Assembly: GCA_030637515.1 (NCBI GenBank)
Contig: DAOWGM010000102.1
Span: 1 to 64,000, forward strand
DNA length: 64,000 nucleotides
Direction of reading: 5' to 3'
Origin: Bacteroidales bacterium
GTDB taxonomy: Bacteria > Bacteroidota > Bacteroidia > Bacteroidales > UBA12077
The notes under the pieces are model-generated. The model made no database searches. It had not been told where the DNA came from and worked only from the letters and a program-made list of their open reading frames with translations. The position numbers and the translations under genes were made by a program. Of this stretch, positions 1 to 8,188 are shown piece by piece (position 1 is the stretch's first letter; each line of letters begins with the position of its first letter).

Positions 1-1434
1 ACAAAGGTAGGGCCTTGGAAAAAGGATGCAGATGAGGTTCAAAGAAGAACTGACGAACTTTTAGAGTATATACATGGATTAAAAAAAGAAATAATTACTA
101 TCAATGGACAAGGCGGTATTGATGATGGTGTTATAGGTGAGGATGGAGAAATAAATGGTGAGAATATAGAAGGAAAAGATAAATATGACGGTGCAACTAA
201 CTTCCTAATTGGTGAAAATGATGGTAAAGCATTCGAGTTGAGAGAAAAATTAAAAGAACATCGTGAATATTTACTTGGATTGATTGAAAATCCAGAAAAA
301 CATCTTGCAGTTGCTCATGCAATAGAAACAAATTTAAATACCGACGATCCTCCAAAGTCGGATGATGGTGAAAAGAAAAGCTGGGAAGTTAAGTATTTTT
401 ACCACATGCCTATAGCTGCGGTAATGCCGCTTTTAACAAAGATGCAACTAGACATAAGGAATTCGGAAGCAGAAATTGTTCAGTACTTATTTAGTCAAAT
501 TTCTGCTGGATCTATTCCATTTAATAGTTTAGAGGCAACTGTTATTCCTAATACTAGTTACGTATTACAGGGGAATCCATACAAAGCTGATGTATTTGTT
601 GCAGCAATGGATACTACTCAACCTCCTATTGTATTTATTGGAAGATATGACTCAACATTTAATGAAGAAACTCAAGACTGGGAATATGAAATGATTGGGA
701 ATTATGATTCTTTAGAGGTTGTTGAGGGTAAAGGTAAGTTTGAAAGATTAAGTTCAAGTCTTGGAACTCAAAATTGGGGAGGAATTATAAAATTGCAAAA
801 ACCTGATGGAAGTTTTATAACGAAAACTTTTAGACAGAGTTATCAAATTGCTAAACCAAATTTAGTTGTTTCGCCTACTAAAATGAATGTATTTTACGTT
901 GGTGTTGATAATCCTGTAAGCGTTTCAATTGCCGGAGTTCCTGGAAATAAAATATTCCCAACTATTACAAATGGAACTATAAAAAAGCAAAGGGATGGGG
1001 AATTTATTGTTAATCCTAAACGCCCGGGAAATAGTTTAATTTCTGTTAGTGCAGAAATTGATGGAGTTAGAAGGAAAATGGGAGTATCTCCTTTTAGAGT
1101 AAAAGCATTGCCTGATCCAACAATACAAGTGGCAGGTAAAAAAGGTGGTAAAATTCAACGAAATGTTTTCTCTGCTCAGGCGGGTGTATTTGCAGTAATG
1201 GAAGATTTTGATTTTGATTTAGAATTTAAAATAATTGAGTTTACTATTTCTACAACTGATAAAGGTGGATATTTTATTGGACAATCTACTAAAGGAAATA
1301 TTTTTACTAAAGCACAAAAAGGTTTAATGAAAGACTTAAGGAGAGGCCAAAGGGTAAATATTGAAGATGTGAAGGCAATAGGTCCAGACGGTAGTGTAAG
1401 AAACTTAGCTCCTATTGTATTTGAAATAATTTAA
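1..1434 (+). CDS. gldM: GldM, type IX secretion/gliding motor protein (5' end cut by window)
   Basis: Core inner-membrane motor subunit of the type IX secretion system (T9SS); the family has a short cytoplasmic part and one membrane helix followed by a long periplasmic rod of Ig-like domains that reaches the GldK/GldN ring. The reading frame is open from base 1, so the true start and the membrane helix lie upstream. What remains is about 477 residues: a polar acidic N-terminal part, a region around KYFYHMPIAAVMPLLTKMQ, and beta-rich C-terminal domains. The family is about 510-520 residues, so roughly 40 are missing. An internal TTG at 238 is an artefactual start. gldN follows after 18 bp, the usual gldM-gldN order. 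Family assignment is from recognised sequence pattern plus this order. Confidence 0.92.
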   Translation, partial: TKVGPWKKDADEVQRRTDELLEYIHGLKKEIITINGQGGIDDGVIGEDGEINGENIEGKDKYDGATNFLIGENDGKAFELREKLKEHREYLLGLIENPEKHLAVAHAIETNLNTDDPPKSDDGEKKSWEVKYFYHMPIAAVMPLLTKMQLDIRNSEAEIVQYLFSQISAGSIPFNSLEATVIPNTSYVLQGNPYKADVFVAAMDTTQPPIVFIGRYDSTFNEETQDWEYEMIGNYDSLEVVEGKGKFERLSSSLGTQNWGGIIKLQKPDGSFITKTFRQSYQIAKPNLVVSPTKMNVFYVGVDNPVSVSIAGVPGNKIFPTITNGTIKKQRDGEFIVNPKRPGNSLISVSAEIDGVRRKMGVSPFRVKALPDPTIQVAGKKGGKIQRNVFSAQAGVFAVMEDFDFDLEFKIIEFTISTTDKGGYFIGQSTKGNIFTKAQKGLMKDLRRGQRVNIEDVKAIGPDGSVRNLAPIVFEII

Positions 1435-1452
1435 AATTTAAAAATAACTGTT

Positions 1453-2295
1453 ATGAAAAGATTATTTGTTGTTTTCGTTGTAGTCGGGCTTTTTAGTACA
1501 ATAATTAATAAACAACAATCTTTTGCCCAAAATGTAGTTGACGGAGTATATGTTAAAGAAAATATACCAGGCAAGAGACCTGTGCCATATCCTGATTTAA
1601 GAGAAGCGGATATATTATGGACAAAAAAAATATGGCAAATAATAGATTGTAGAGAAAAAATGAATCATCCGTTTTACTACCCTATAGTTGATATGGATGA
1701 TAGAAAAAGTCTAATAAGCTTGCTCATTTATGGTATAAATAATGAGGGATTAACCGCATATAAAGATCATGAGTTTAAAGAAATATATACTCGTGATGAG
1801 GTTTACTCTACATTTGATGCGTTGCCGGACACGCAATATGTTCCTGATCCAAATACAGGAGAACTGGTGCAAACAGTTATTGAAGGAGAAATAAATTATG
1901 ATGAAGTGGATCAATATGAAATAAAAGAGCAATGGTATTTTGATAAGCAGCATTCAACAATGAAAATACGAACTCTTGCTATATGTCCTATCAGAAGATA
2001 TTTAGATCCGGAAACAGGACAGTCAAGAAAGGTTAAAGCATTCTGGATTTATTTCCCAGAGGTTAGACCATTATTAGCAGGACAGGAAGTGTTTAACAGA
2101 CACAATGATGCACAACGAATTAGCTTTGATGATATATTCTTTCAGCGAAGATTCAATAGTTATATCGTTAGAGAAACAAACGTGTATGATAACAGAGAGG
2201 TTGTAGGTTATATGCAGGGACTGAATACTTTGCTTGAAGCTGAGAAAATTAAGCAGGAATTATTTGAAATGGAACACGACTTATGGGAATATTAA
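1453..2295 (+). CDS. gldN: GldN, type IX secretion ring-associated protein
   Basis: Periplasmic T9SS component (PorN in Porphyromonas) that binds the periplasmic part of GldM and the GldK lipoprotein ring under the outer membrane. The 280-residue product starts with a signal peptide (KR, hydrophobic run, cleavage near SFAQ at residues 23-26). The mature part has the family's pattern of aromatic and acidic residues, including LREADILWTKKIWQIIDCRE and a C-terminal EHDLWEY. It lies 18 bp after gldM, surely cotranscribed, and is followed directly by a strong terminator, so it closes the gldKLMN-type operon whose first genes are outside the window. Confidence 0.93.
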   Translation: MKRLFVVFVVVGLFSTIINKQQSFAQNVVDGVYVKENIPGKRPVPYPDLREADILWTKKIWQIIDCREKMNHPFYYPIVDMDDRKSLISLLIYGINNEGLTAYKDHEFKEIYTRDEVYSTFDALPDTQYVPDPNTGELVQTVIEGEINYDEVDQYEIKEQWYFDKQHSTMKIRTLAICPIRRYLDPETGQSRKVKAFWIYFPEVRPLLAGQEVFNRHNDAQRISFDDIFFQRRFNSYIVRETNVYDNREVVGYMQGLNTLLEAEKIKQELFEMEHDLWEY

Positions 2296-2310
2296 TATAA
2301 GATATAAATT

Positions 2311-2337
2311 AAAAAGGCGCTTTAAGCGCCTTTTTTT
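2311..2337. terminator. Bidirectional rho-independent terminator between gldN and manC
   Basis: GGCGC at 2316-2320 pairs with GCGCC at 2326-2330 around a 5-nt loop. It is preceded by five A and followed by seven T, so it can stop transcription from both convergent genes. It ends inside the last codons of manC. Confidence 0.9.
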
Positions 2338-3442
2338 ATAAGTATTTATCTCCTGATTTTAGCTTAACATCATTAACATATTGTTTTATCTCCTGTTCAT
2401 CTTCTTTTTTACAAATAAGTAAAACTCCTTCAGACTCAACAACAATATAGTTTTTTAAACCCTGCAGCACAACGAGCTTTTCTTCAGGCATGTTAACAAT
2501 ACAATTCTCTGTGTTATATGAAAATACATTTTTCCCTATTATCGAATTATTATTTTCATCTTTTGCAATATTGTCATGTAAGGAACCCCATGTTCCAAGA
2601 TCAGCCCATCCAAAATTACTTCCGTATACATATACATTATCAGCTTTTTCCATTATTCCATAATCAATAGAAATATTTCTACAATCATTATACGTATTCT
2701 TAATAAATGATGCTTCATCTTTTGTATTATAAACATCAATACCTTCTTTAAACAAAGAATCTATTTCAGGTAAGTGAGTTTCAAAAGCATTCATTATTGT
2801 TTTAAGTGACCAGATAAAAATTCCGGCATTCCAAAAGAATTCACCGCTATCAAAAAATATCTTTGCTAATTTTTTATCCGGTTTTTCAGTAAATGTTTTA
2901 ACCTTAAAAATGTTTTTGTTTTCGATATGATTCTTATTTCCATTTACTTGTATATAACCATATCCTGTTTCAGGTTTTCCAGGCTTGATGCCTAATGTTA
3001 ACATTGCATCTTTATTAGATACAAACTTAAGTCCTTCATGAATAACTTTAGTGAATTCGTTTTCTTTAAGAATTAGGTGATCAGAAGGTGTGGTTACAAT
3101 ATTTGCATTCGGGTTTTTTTTGAAAATCTTATAATTAGCGTAGGCAATACAAGGAGCTGTATTTCTTCTGGCAGGTTCGAGTAATATTTGTTCATCAGAT
3201 AATTCAGGTAATTGCTCTTTAATTATTTGTTTGTAATTTGTACTTGTTACAATATATATATTTTCAGCCGGACAAATTTTAATAAAACGATCAAATGTCA
3301 TTTGTAAAAGAGTTCTTCCAGTACCAAGAATATCTAAAAACTGCTTAGGCTTATTTATCTTGCTTAATGGCCAAAATCTACTTCCGACCCCACCTGCCAT
3401 AATAACACAATAATTGTTTTCCATGATTTTTAATAAATTCAT
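2336..3442 (-). CDS. manC: Mannose-1-phosphate guanylyltransferase
   Basis: Makes GDP-mannose from mannose-1-phosphate and GTP for polysaccharide or glycoprotein sugars. The nucleotidyltransferase signature GGVGSRFWPLS is at residues 17-27, followed by KPKQFLDILG; LLEPARRNTAPCIAYA and the TPSDHLI motif follow, and FFWNAGIFIW is further on. At 368 residues it is the single-domain form without a fused phosphomannose isomerase. A second start at 3424 (MENNYCVIMAGG) is as likely as the first and would shorten the protein by six residues. The partner enzyme phosphomannomutase is encoded at 41.9-43.2 kb, not next to it. Confidence 0.9.
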   Translation of the reverse strand: MNLLKIMENNYCVIMAGGVGSRFWPLSKINKPKQFLDILGTGRTLLQMTFDRFIKICPAENIYIVTSTNYKQIIKEQLPELSDEQILLEPARRNTAPCIAYANYKIFKKNPNANIVTTPSDHLILKENEFTKVIHEGLKFVSNKDAMLTLGIKPGKPETGYGYIQVNGNKNHIENKNIFKVKTFTEKPDKKLAKIFFDSGEFFWNAGIFIWSLKTIMNAFETHLPEIDSLFKEGIDVYNTKDEASFIKNTYNDCRNISIDYGIMEKADNVYVYGSNFGWADLGTWGSLHDNIAKDENNNSIIGKNVFSYNTENCIVNMPEEKLVVLQGLKNYIVVESEGVLLICKKEDEQEIKQYVNDVKLKSGDKYL

Positions 3443-3542
3443 TAGTTTTTTACTAAGTTACAAAATGAAAAAAGAATTAAAAGGTTTATTATAAAAAAGT
3501 GTATAGAAACCAATGTGTTTTTATATAGGGTTTAATATTTGC

Positions 3543-3550
3543 TATATTTG
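3543..3550 (+). promoter_or_regulatory. Putative -7 promoter element for mlaE-mlaF
   Basis: TATATTTG matches TAnnTTTG and ends 19 nt before the mlaE ATG, leaving a short 5' leader. Confidence 0.5.
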
Positions 3551-3569
3551 TACATCAAAAAATTAATAT

Positions 3570-4310
3570 ATGGGATTATTTAATCAAGTTGGAAAATATT
3601 TTTTGCTGCTTTCCAGGGTTTTTTCTAAACCTGAAAAAATGAAAATATATTATAGAGAGACTATAAAAGAGTTTGAGAAACTTGGATTAAACTCGATCGG
3701 AATCGTTGCTATAATATCTGTTTTTATGGGCGCTGTAATTACAATACAGACTGCTTATAATACTGAGAACCCTATGCTTCCCACGTATTTAATTGGGCTA
3801 GCTGCAAGAGATTCTATATTGCTTGAGTTCTCATCTACAATTGTAGCACTTATATTAGCAGGGAAAATTGGTTCAAACATAGCATCTGAGATTGGAACAA
3901 TGCGGGTAACTGAACAAATTGATGCTTTAGAAATTATGGGAGTTAATTCAGCGAGTTATCTGATTCTACCAAAAATAATTGCTACAGTTCTTTTTTCTCC
4001 TTTTTTATGTTTGTTGAGCATGATTGTTGGGATATTTGGTGGCTGGGTAGCTGGTGTCTCAACTGGAGTTACAACAACTCAGGATTATATTTATGGAATT
4101 CAGTATGCATTTATTCCATATTATATTGTTTATGCATTAATTAAAATGGCAATTTTTGCTTTTTTAATAACATCTATTTCTGCATATCATGGTTATTATT
4201 CTTATGGCGGTTCACTTGAAGTGGGGAAGTCTAGCACAAAAGCTGTTGTTCGGAGCAGTATTTTTATTTTACTTTTCAATGTTATTTTAACACAATTATT
4301 ACTTTCATGA
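3570..4310 (+). CDS. mlaE: MlaE-family ABC transporter permease
   Basis: Inner-membrane permease of the Mla/Mce type, thought to move phospholipids between the membranes. The 246 residues hold about five to six hydrophobic segments. The family motif that contacts the ATPase is visible at about residues 109-132 (ASEIGTMRVTEQIDALEIMG). The stop codon overlaps the ATG of the ATPase gene by 4 bp (ATGA), so the two are translationally coupled. The usual third gene, an MlaD/Mce substrate-binding protein, is not next to it here. Confidence 0.9.
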   Translation: MGLFNQVGKYFLLLSRVFSKPEKMKIYYRETIKEFEKLGLNSIGIVAIISVFMGAVITIQTAYNTENPMLPTYLIGLAARDSILLEFSSTIVALILAGKIGSNIASEIGTMRVTEQIDALEIMGVNSASYLILPKIIATVLFSPFLCLLSMIVGIFGGWVAGVSTGVTTTQDYIYGIQYAFIPYYIVYALIKMAIFAFLITSISAYHGYYSYGGSLEVGKSSTKAVVRSSIFILLFNVILTQLLLS

Positions 4311-5065
4311 TCGAAGTAAAAAAAGTATCTAAATCTTTTAACGATATACAGGTATTAAAAGATATTAATGTTTTGTTCGAGAAAGGGAAAACAAACCTTA
4401 TTATTGGACAAAGCGGATCAGGTAAAACAGTGTTGCTTAAATCAATTGTAGGTTTATATGATGCTGATTATGGTGATATCATTTTTGATGGAACAGTTTT
4501 TAATAAATTGGAGTTTGATGAAAAGAAAGAAATGAGAAAGCAAATAGGAATGCTTTTTCAGGGAGGTGCTCTTTTTGATTCATCAACTGTGGAGGAAAAT
4601 GTTATGTATCCATTAGACATGTTCACCAAATTGTCTTCGAGCGAAAAGAGAGATCGTGCAAATGAATGTCTTAAACGTGTGAATATTATTAATGCAAATA
4701 AATTATATCCTTCTGAAATAAGTGGTGGTATGCAAAAAAGAGTTGCAATTGCTCGGGCTATTGCTCTTAATCCAAAATATTTATTTTGTGACGAACCAAA
4801 TTCAGGACTGGACCCTAAAACAGCAATTCTAATAGACGATCTAATTAAAGAATTAACAATAGAGTATGATATGACTACAATTGTTAATACGCATGATATG
4901 AATTCTGTAATGGAAATAGGCGATAAGGTTATGTTTATTTATAAAGGTGAGAAATGGTGGGAAGGAACAAAAGACGAAATATTTGATACTGAGAATGCAG
5001 AATTAAATAATTTCATTTTTGCATCAAAGTTGTCACAAAAAATAAGAGATTTAAAGAAACAGTAA
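4307..5065 (+). CDS. mlaF: MlaF-family ABC transporter ATP-binding protein
   Basis: ATPase partner of the preceding permease. All nucleotide-binding motifs are present in its 252 residues: Walker A GQSGSGKT near residue 34, the Q-loop GMLFQGGALFDS, the signature SGGMQKR, Walker B LFCDEPNSGLDP and the switch histidine in VNTHD. The GALFDS segment after the Q-loop is typical of Mla/Mkl ATPases. It ends 3 bp before the stop of the convergent Crp/Fnr gene, with no hairpin between, so read-through on both strands is possible. Confidence 0.92.
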   Translation: MIEVKKVSKSFNDIQVLKDINVLFEKGKTNLIIGQSGSGKTVLLKSIVGLYDADYGDIIFDGTVFNKLEFDEKKEMRKQIGMLFQGGALFDSSTVEENVMYPLDMFTKLSSSEKRDRANECLKRVNIINANKLYPSEISGGMQKRVAIARAIALNPKYLFCDEPNSGLDPKTAILIDDLIKELTIEYDMTTIVNTHDMNSVMEIGDKVMFIYKGEKWWEGTKDEIFDTENAELNNFIFASKLSQKIRDLKKQ

Positions 5066-5068
5066 TAA

Positions 5069-5764
5069 TTAACCTAACTCAAAGATTCTTTCAAGGCGCT
5101 TTAAGTCTTTTATTTCAATATTTTTACCCTCAATCTGAAGAAGATTATCTTTTCTGAACTCAGATAATACTCGTATTACATTTTCAGTGCTCATATCAAT
5201 TAACTCAGCCACTTCTTTCCTACTAATAGGGAGATTGAATGTTGTAGAATCGTAAATGTGCTTAGCAAAAAATAGTAGAATGTATGCTATTCTTCCACGC
5301 AACTGACGTGTATTTATATCAATTCTGGTTTTTATTACAGAGTCAGAAACGGCACTTATCTTTTCGAAAAAATCTAATGCAAATATGCCGTTTGTTTTTA
5401 TAAGATTTTTGATAACATTAAGGTCAACAAAGCAAACAATAGAATCTTCAATTGCAGTTATTGAATAAATATGTTTTGTATTTGAAAAAATACTTAATAG
5501 TCCAATAAAATCTTTTGGTTTGGCAATGCTTATTATATGCTCTTTATTATTTGATTCTGTTTTAAAAAGTTTTACCAGACCATTTTGAAGATACATAAAT
5601 GATAATATTTCATCGCCTTCAAAACATATATTTTCTCCCTTTCTGAAAAGACGTTCTTTTTTTTGGTCGTTTATTTGTTTTAAATCGTTATCAGATAAAT
5701 TTTTAAAAGCCCAGGACCTGTATATACATTCCTTGCAATTATTGATTTTATGCGATAATTCCAT
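5069..5764 (-). CDS. Crp/Fnr-family transcriptional regulator
   Basis: DNA-binding regulator of 231 residues. It has an N-terminal cysteine pair (C10, C13 in NNCKECIYRSW), a cyclic-nucleotide-binding-like barrel from about residue 30 to 145, and a C-terminal winged helix with the recognition helix at RKEVAELIDMSTENVIRVLSE split around residues 183-203. The cysteines recall FNR-type sensors, but there are only two at the N-terminus, so an iron-sulfur cluster is not assured. It is transcribed away from the sulfur operon, and two palindromes resembling FNR/CRP sites lie just upstream of its start. Control of both itself and the sulfur operon is the natural inference. Confidence 0.88.
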   Translation of the reverse strand: MELSHKINNCKECIYRSWAFKNLSDNDLKQINDQKKERLFRKGENICFEGDEILSFMYLQNGLVKLFKTESNNKEHIISIAKPKDFIGLLSIFSNTKHIYSITAIEDSIVCFVDLNVIKNLIKTNGIFALDFFEKISAVSDSVIKTRIDINTRQLRGRIAYILLFFAKHIYDSTTFNLPISRKEVAELIDMSTENVIRVLSEFRKDNLLQIEGKNIEIKDLKRLERIFELG

Positions 5765-5783
5765 GTTTCCGGCTTTTATGAAT

Positions 5784-5816
5784 AGTGATATATATCACTT
5801 ATGATATATATCATAA
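5784..5816. promoter_or_regulatory. Tandem FNR/CRP-like operator palindromes
   Basis: Two perfect palindromes lie side by side: 16 bp at 5784-5799 (core GTGATATATATCAC) and 18 bp at 5799-5816 (core ATGATATATATCAT). Their centres are 16 bp apart. The half-site GTGAT resembles CRP (TGTGA) and FNR (TTGAT) half-sites. They lie 20-52 bp before the regulator's start and upstream of the sulfur operon promoter. That these bind the neighbouring Crp/Fnr protein is inference. Confidence 0.65.
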
Positions 5817-5847
5817 TATATAATTATATTAATATGTTTATATCTGT

Positions 5848-5855
5848 TATTTTTG
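5848..5855 (+). promoter_or_regulatory. Putative -7 element for the sulfur operon
   Basis: TATTTTTG matches TAnnTTTG, 49 nt before the oxidoreductase ATG. The nearer operator is centred about 40 bp upstream of this element, a position from which a Crp/Fnr protein could activate. Confidence 0.5.
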
Positions 5856-5904
5856 TAACAGTAAAAAACTAATATTTATAAAAATAATATAAAAATTATC
5901 TAAA

Positions 5905-7137
5905 ATGAAAAAGATTCTGATTTTAGGCGCAGGAACAGGCGGAACAATAATGGCTAATAAACTTAGAAAATCTCTGGATAGAGAAGATTGGGATATTACA
6001 ATAGTTGATAAACACAAAACTCATTATTATCAGCCAGGATTTCTTTTTATACCATTTGGCATTTATAACAGGCATGATGTAATAAAGCCTAAAGCAAATT
6101 TTATTCCTGCTGGAGTAAATATTATTTACAGTGATATTGATAAAATTGTTGGCGAAGAAAATAAGGTGTTACTAGAAGGAGGAAAAGTATTAAACTATGA
6201 TTTTTTAATTGTAGCAACAGGAACCAGAGTAGACCCAACAGAAACTCCTGGACTAAAGGATGAACTATGGTATAAAGAAATATTTGATTTCTATACCGTA
6301 GATGGTGCTGTAGCTTTAAGAGACTTTTTTGAAACATGGAAAGGTGGTCGTTTAGTTATGAGCATTGCAGAATTACCATTTAAATGCCCAGTAGCGCCAC
6401 TTGAATTTGTGTTTTTAGCCGATGAGTATTTCACTAAAGCAGGAATCCGTGATAAAGTTGATATAACTTATGTTACTCCTTTGCCAGGTGCATTTACTAA
6501 GCCAATAGCGACTAAAATGTTGGGGAATCTTTTAAAAGAGAAAAATATAACTGTTATTCCTGACTTTTATCTAGAAAGCGTTGATAATAAAGAGAAGAAG
6601 ATTAAATCTTACGATGGTCAAGAAATTCCTTTTGATGTATTAACAATTGTACCTGTAAATAAAGGTGATGATATGATCGAAAGAAGTGGAATGGGAGATG
6701 ATTTAAATTTTATTCCAACAGATAAGCATACATTAAGATCAGAAAAATTTGAAAATGTATTTGTTTTAGGAGATGCATCAAATATACCAACTTCAAAAGC
6801 AGGTTCTGTTGTTCATTTTGCTGCTGAGGTATTATTTGATAATATGATGTGTGCAATGAAAGGAAGAGAACTGAGAGCTAAATTTGATGGACATGCAAAT
6901 TGTTACATTGAAACAGGATTTGGAAAAGGATCTCTGATTGACTTTAACTACGAAACTGAGCCACTTCCAGGAACTTATCCATTACCAGGAATTGGTCCAT
7001 TTGGATTATTGCAAAATACAAAGATGAACCACTATGGTAAAGTAATTTTCCGTTGGATATACTGGCATATGTTATTAAAAGGAAAAGAGCTTCCTGTTGA
7101 TAATCATATGACAATGGCAGGAAAGAAAAAATCATAA
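5905..7137 (+). CDS. Sulfide:quinone oxidoreductase-like FAD-dependent enzyme
   Basis: Flavoprotein of 410 residues expected to oxidise sulfide and pass electrons to membrane quinone. The N-terminal dinucleotide fold is GAGTGG at residues 8-13; ATGTRVDP near 104-111 and VFVLGDAS near 285-292 are FAD-binding motifs. The SQR cysteine C161 (PFKCPVAPLE) and a second, C333 (HANCYIETG), fit the redox pair; an extra C316 is also present. The first cysteine of three-cysteine SQRs, near residue 124-128, is absent. A C-terminal amphipathic part (residues 370-400) suits membrane docking. It is followed by DUF1641, TusE-like and DsrE2-like genes, a sulfur-handling context. Persulfide or other flavin disulfide reductase activity is the main alternative. 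Confidence 0.82.
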   Translation: MKKILILGAGTGGTIMANKLRKSLDREDWDITIVDKHKTHYYQPGFLFIPFGIYNRHDVIKPKANFIPAGVNIIYSDIDKIVGEENKVLLEGGKVLNYDFLIVATGTRVDPTETPGLKDELWYKEIFDFYTVDGAVALRDFFETWKGGRLVMSIAELPFKCPVAPLEFVFLADEYFTKAGIRDKVDITYVTPLPGAFTKPIATKMLGNLLKEKNITVIPDFYLESVDNKEKKIKSYDGQEIPFDVLTIVPVNKGDDMIERSGMGDDLNFIPTDKHTLRSEKFENVFVLGDASNIPTSKAGSVVHFAAEVLFDNMMCAMKGRELRAKFDGHANCYIETGFGKGSLIDFNYETEPLPGTYPLPGIGPFGLLQNTKMNHYGKVIFRWIYWHMLLKGKELPVDNHMTMAGKKKS

Positions 7138-7154
7138 TTCAAAATCGTTTAGAA

Positions 7155-7835
7155 ATGGAAGTTAAATCAGATAATGTTCAGGAACAAATAAATCAGATCA
7201 ATCAAAAGCTTGACCTTTTACTTGAGTATGTTACCGAACAAAAATTGAAGAGCGAAACGATTGAAGATTTAGTCTCTGACGTTTCAATAATAAGCAAAGA
7301 CGCATTTTCAAGCGTTGTTAGTGAGCTCGACAAACAAGGTGTAGAGCTTAATGTAGACGATATAAAGATACTTGCCTATAAACTTATCAGGAATGTGAAT
7401 AATTTTTCACAGGTAATGGATATGTTTGAGAGTATTACCGACTTATTAAAGGACGTTGGTCCGATGATAAATGAAGTGGGTATTGATTTTACTCATAAAT
7501 TACATGATTTTGAGCAAAAAGGATACTTTGAGTTCTTTAAAGAACTTGCCAATATTATGGATAACATTATTTCAAGTTATCCACCTGAAGAAGTAAGGGC
7601 ATTAGCAGACAATATCGTTACAATCTTAGATACAGTTAGAAACATTACTCAACCTGACATGCTGCACGCAATTAATAATGCTGTTAGCATATTTAAAAAT
7701 CTTGATACAGATGAGATTCAGCCATATTCATTGTGGAAAGTTTTCCGCGAAATGAATACGCCAGAAATGAAACGTGGATTAGGATTTATAATGACATTCT
7801 TAAAGAATTTATCGCAAGAACCAATTAGTAAATAA
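7155..7835 (+). CDS. DUF1641-containing helical protein
   Basis: Predicted soluble, mostly alpha-helical protein of 226 residues with a coiled-coil-like N-terminus (residues 5-35) and the DUF1641 C-terminal signature near MNTPEMKRGLGFIMTFLKNL. The family has no settled biochemical role but is often encoded beside SQR-type and formate dehydrogenase-type oxidoreductases; it may bridge the flavoprotein and partners. It starts 17 bp after the oxidoreductase and is followed by the TusE-like gene after 28 bp, all in one operon. Confidence 0.72.
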   Translation: MEVKSDNVQEQINQINQKLDLLLEYVTEQKLKSETIEDLVSDVSIISKDAFSSVVSELDKQGVELNVDDIKILAYKLIRNVNNFSQVMDMFESITDLLKDVGPMINEVGIDFTHKLHDFEQKGYFEFFKELANIMDNIISSYPPEEVRALADNIVTILDTVRNITQPDMLHAINNAVSIFKNLDTDEIQPYSLWKVFREMNTPEMKRGLGFIMTFLKNLSQEPISK

Positions 7836-7863
7836 AATAATTAATTAATAAAAAATTATAATT

Positions 7864-8169
7864 ATGGCGCAAAAAACAATAGCTGGTGTAAACCTTGAAG
7901 TAACTGATGAAGGGTATATCGTAGATTCATCAAAATGGAATGAAGAAGTTGCAAAAGAAATTGCAAAAGAAGAAAATATTGAACTTACTGATAAACATTT
8001 TGAAGTGATAAAATTTATCCGTGATAATGTTGATGCAGGATTAACAATACGTAAGATAGGAAAATCCGGGATAGTTGACATAAAAGGATTTTATGACTTA
8101 TTCCCTGGTGGACCATTAAAAATTTCAACTAAAATTGCCGGAATAAAAAAACCTGCAAGTTGTGTTTAA
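7864..8169 (+). CDS. tusE: TusE/DsrC-family sulfur-carrier protein
   Basis: Small (101 residues) sulfur-relay protein of the DsrC/TusE fold. The C-terminal arm is preserved: LFPGGP, IAGIKKP and the penultimate cysteine C100 (PASCV). In true DsrC a second cysteine lies about ten residues before the last one; here that position is threonine (KISTKIAG), so only one persulfide-carrying cysteine remains, as in TusE. It sits between the DUF1641 and DsrE2-like genes with a 19-bp gap to the latter. A cytoplasmic carrier between the oxidoreductase and the DsrE-type protein is inferred. Confidence 0.87.
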   Translation: MAQKTIAGVNLEVTDEGYIVDSSKWNEEVAKEIAKEENIELTDKHFEVIKFIRDNVDAGLTIRKIGKSGIVDIKGFYDLFPGGPLKISTKIAGIKKPASCV

Positions 8170-8188
8170 TTAATAGGAGACTAAAACT

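Noticed and set aside
2336-3442. manC as a two-domain ManC/ManA enzyme
   Set aside because: At 368 residues there is no room for the isomerase domain and no cupin motif at the C-terminus.
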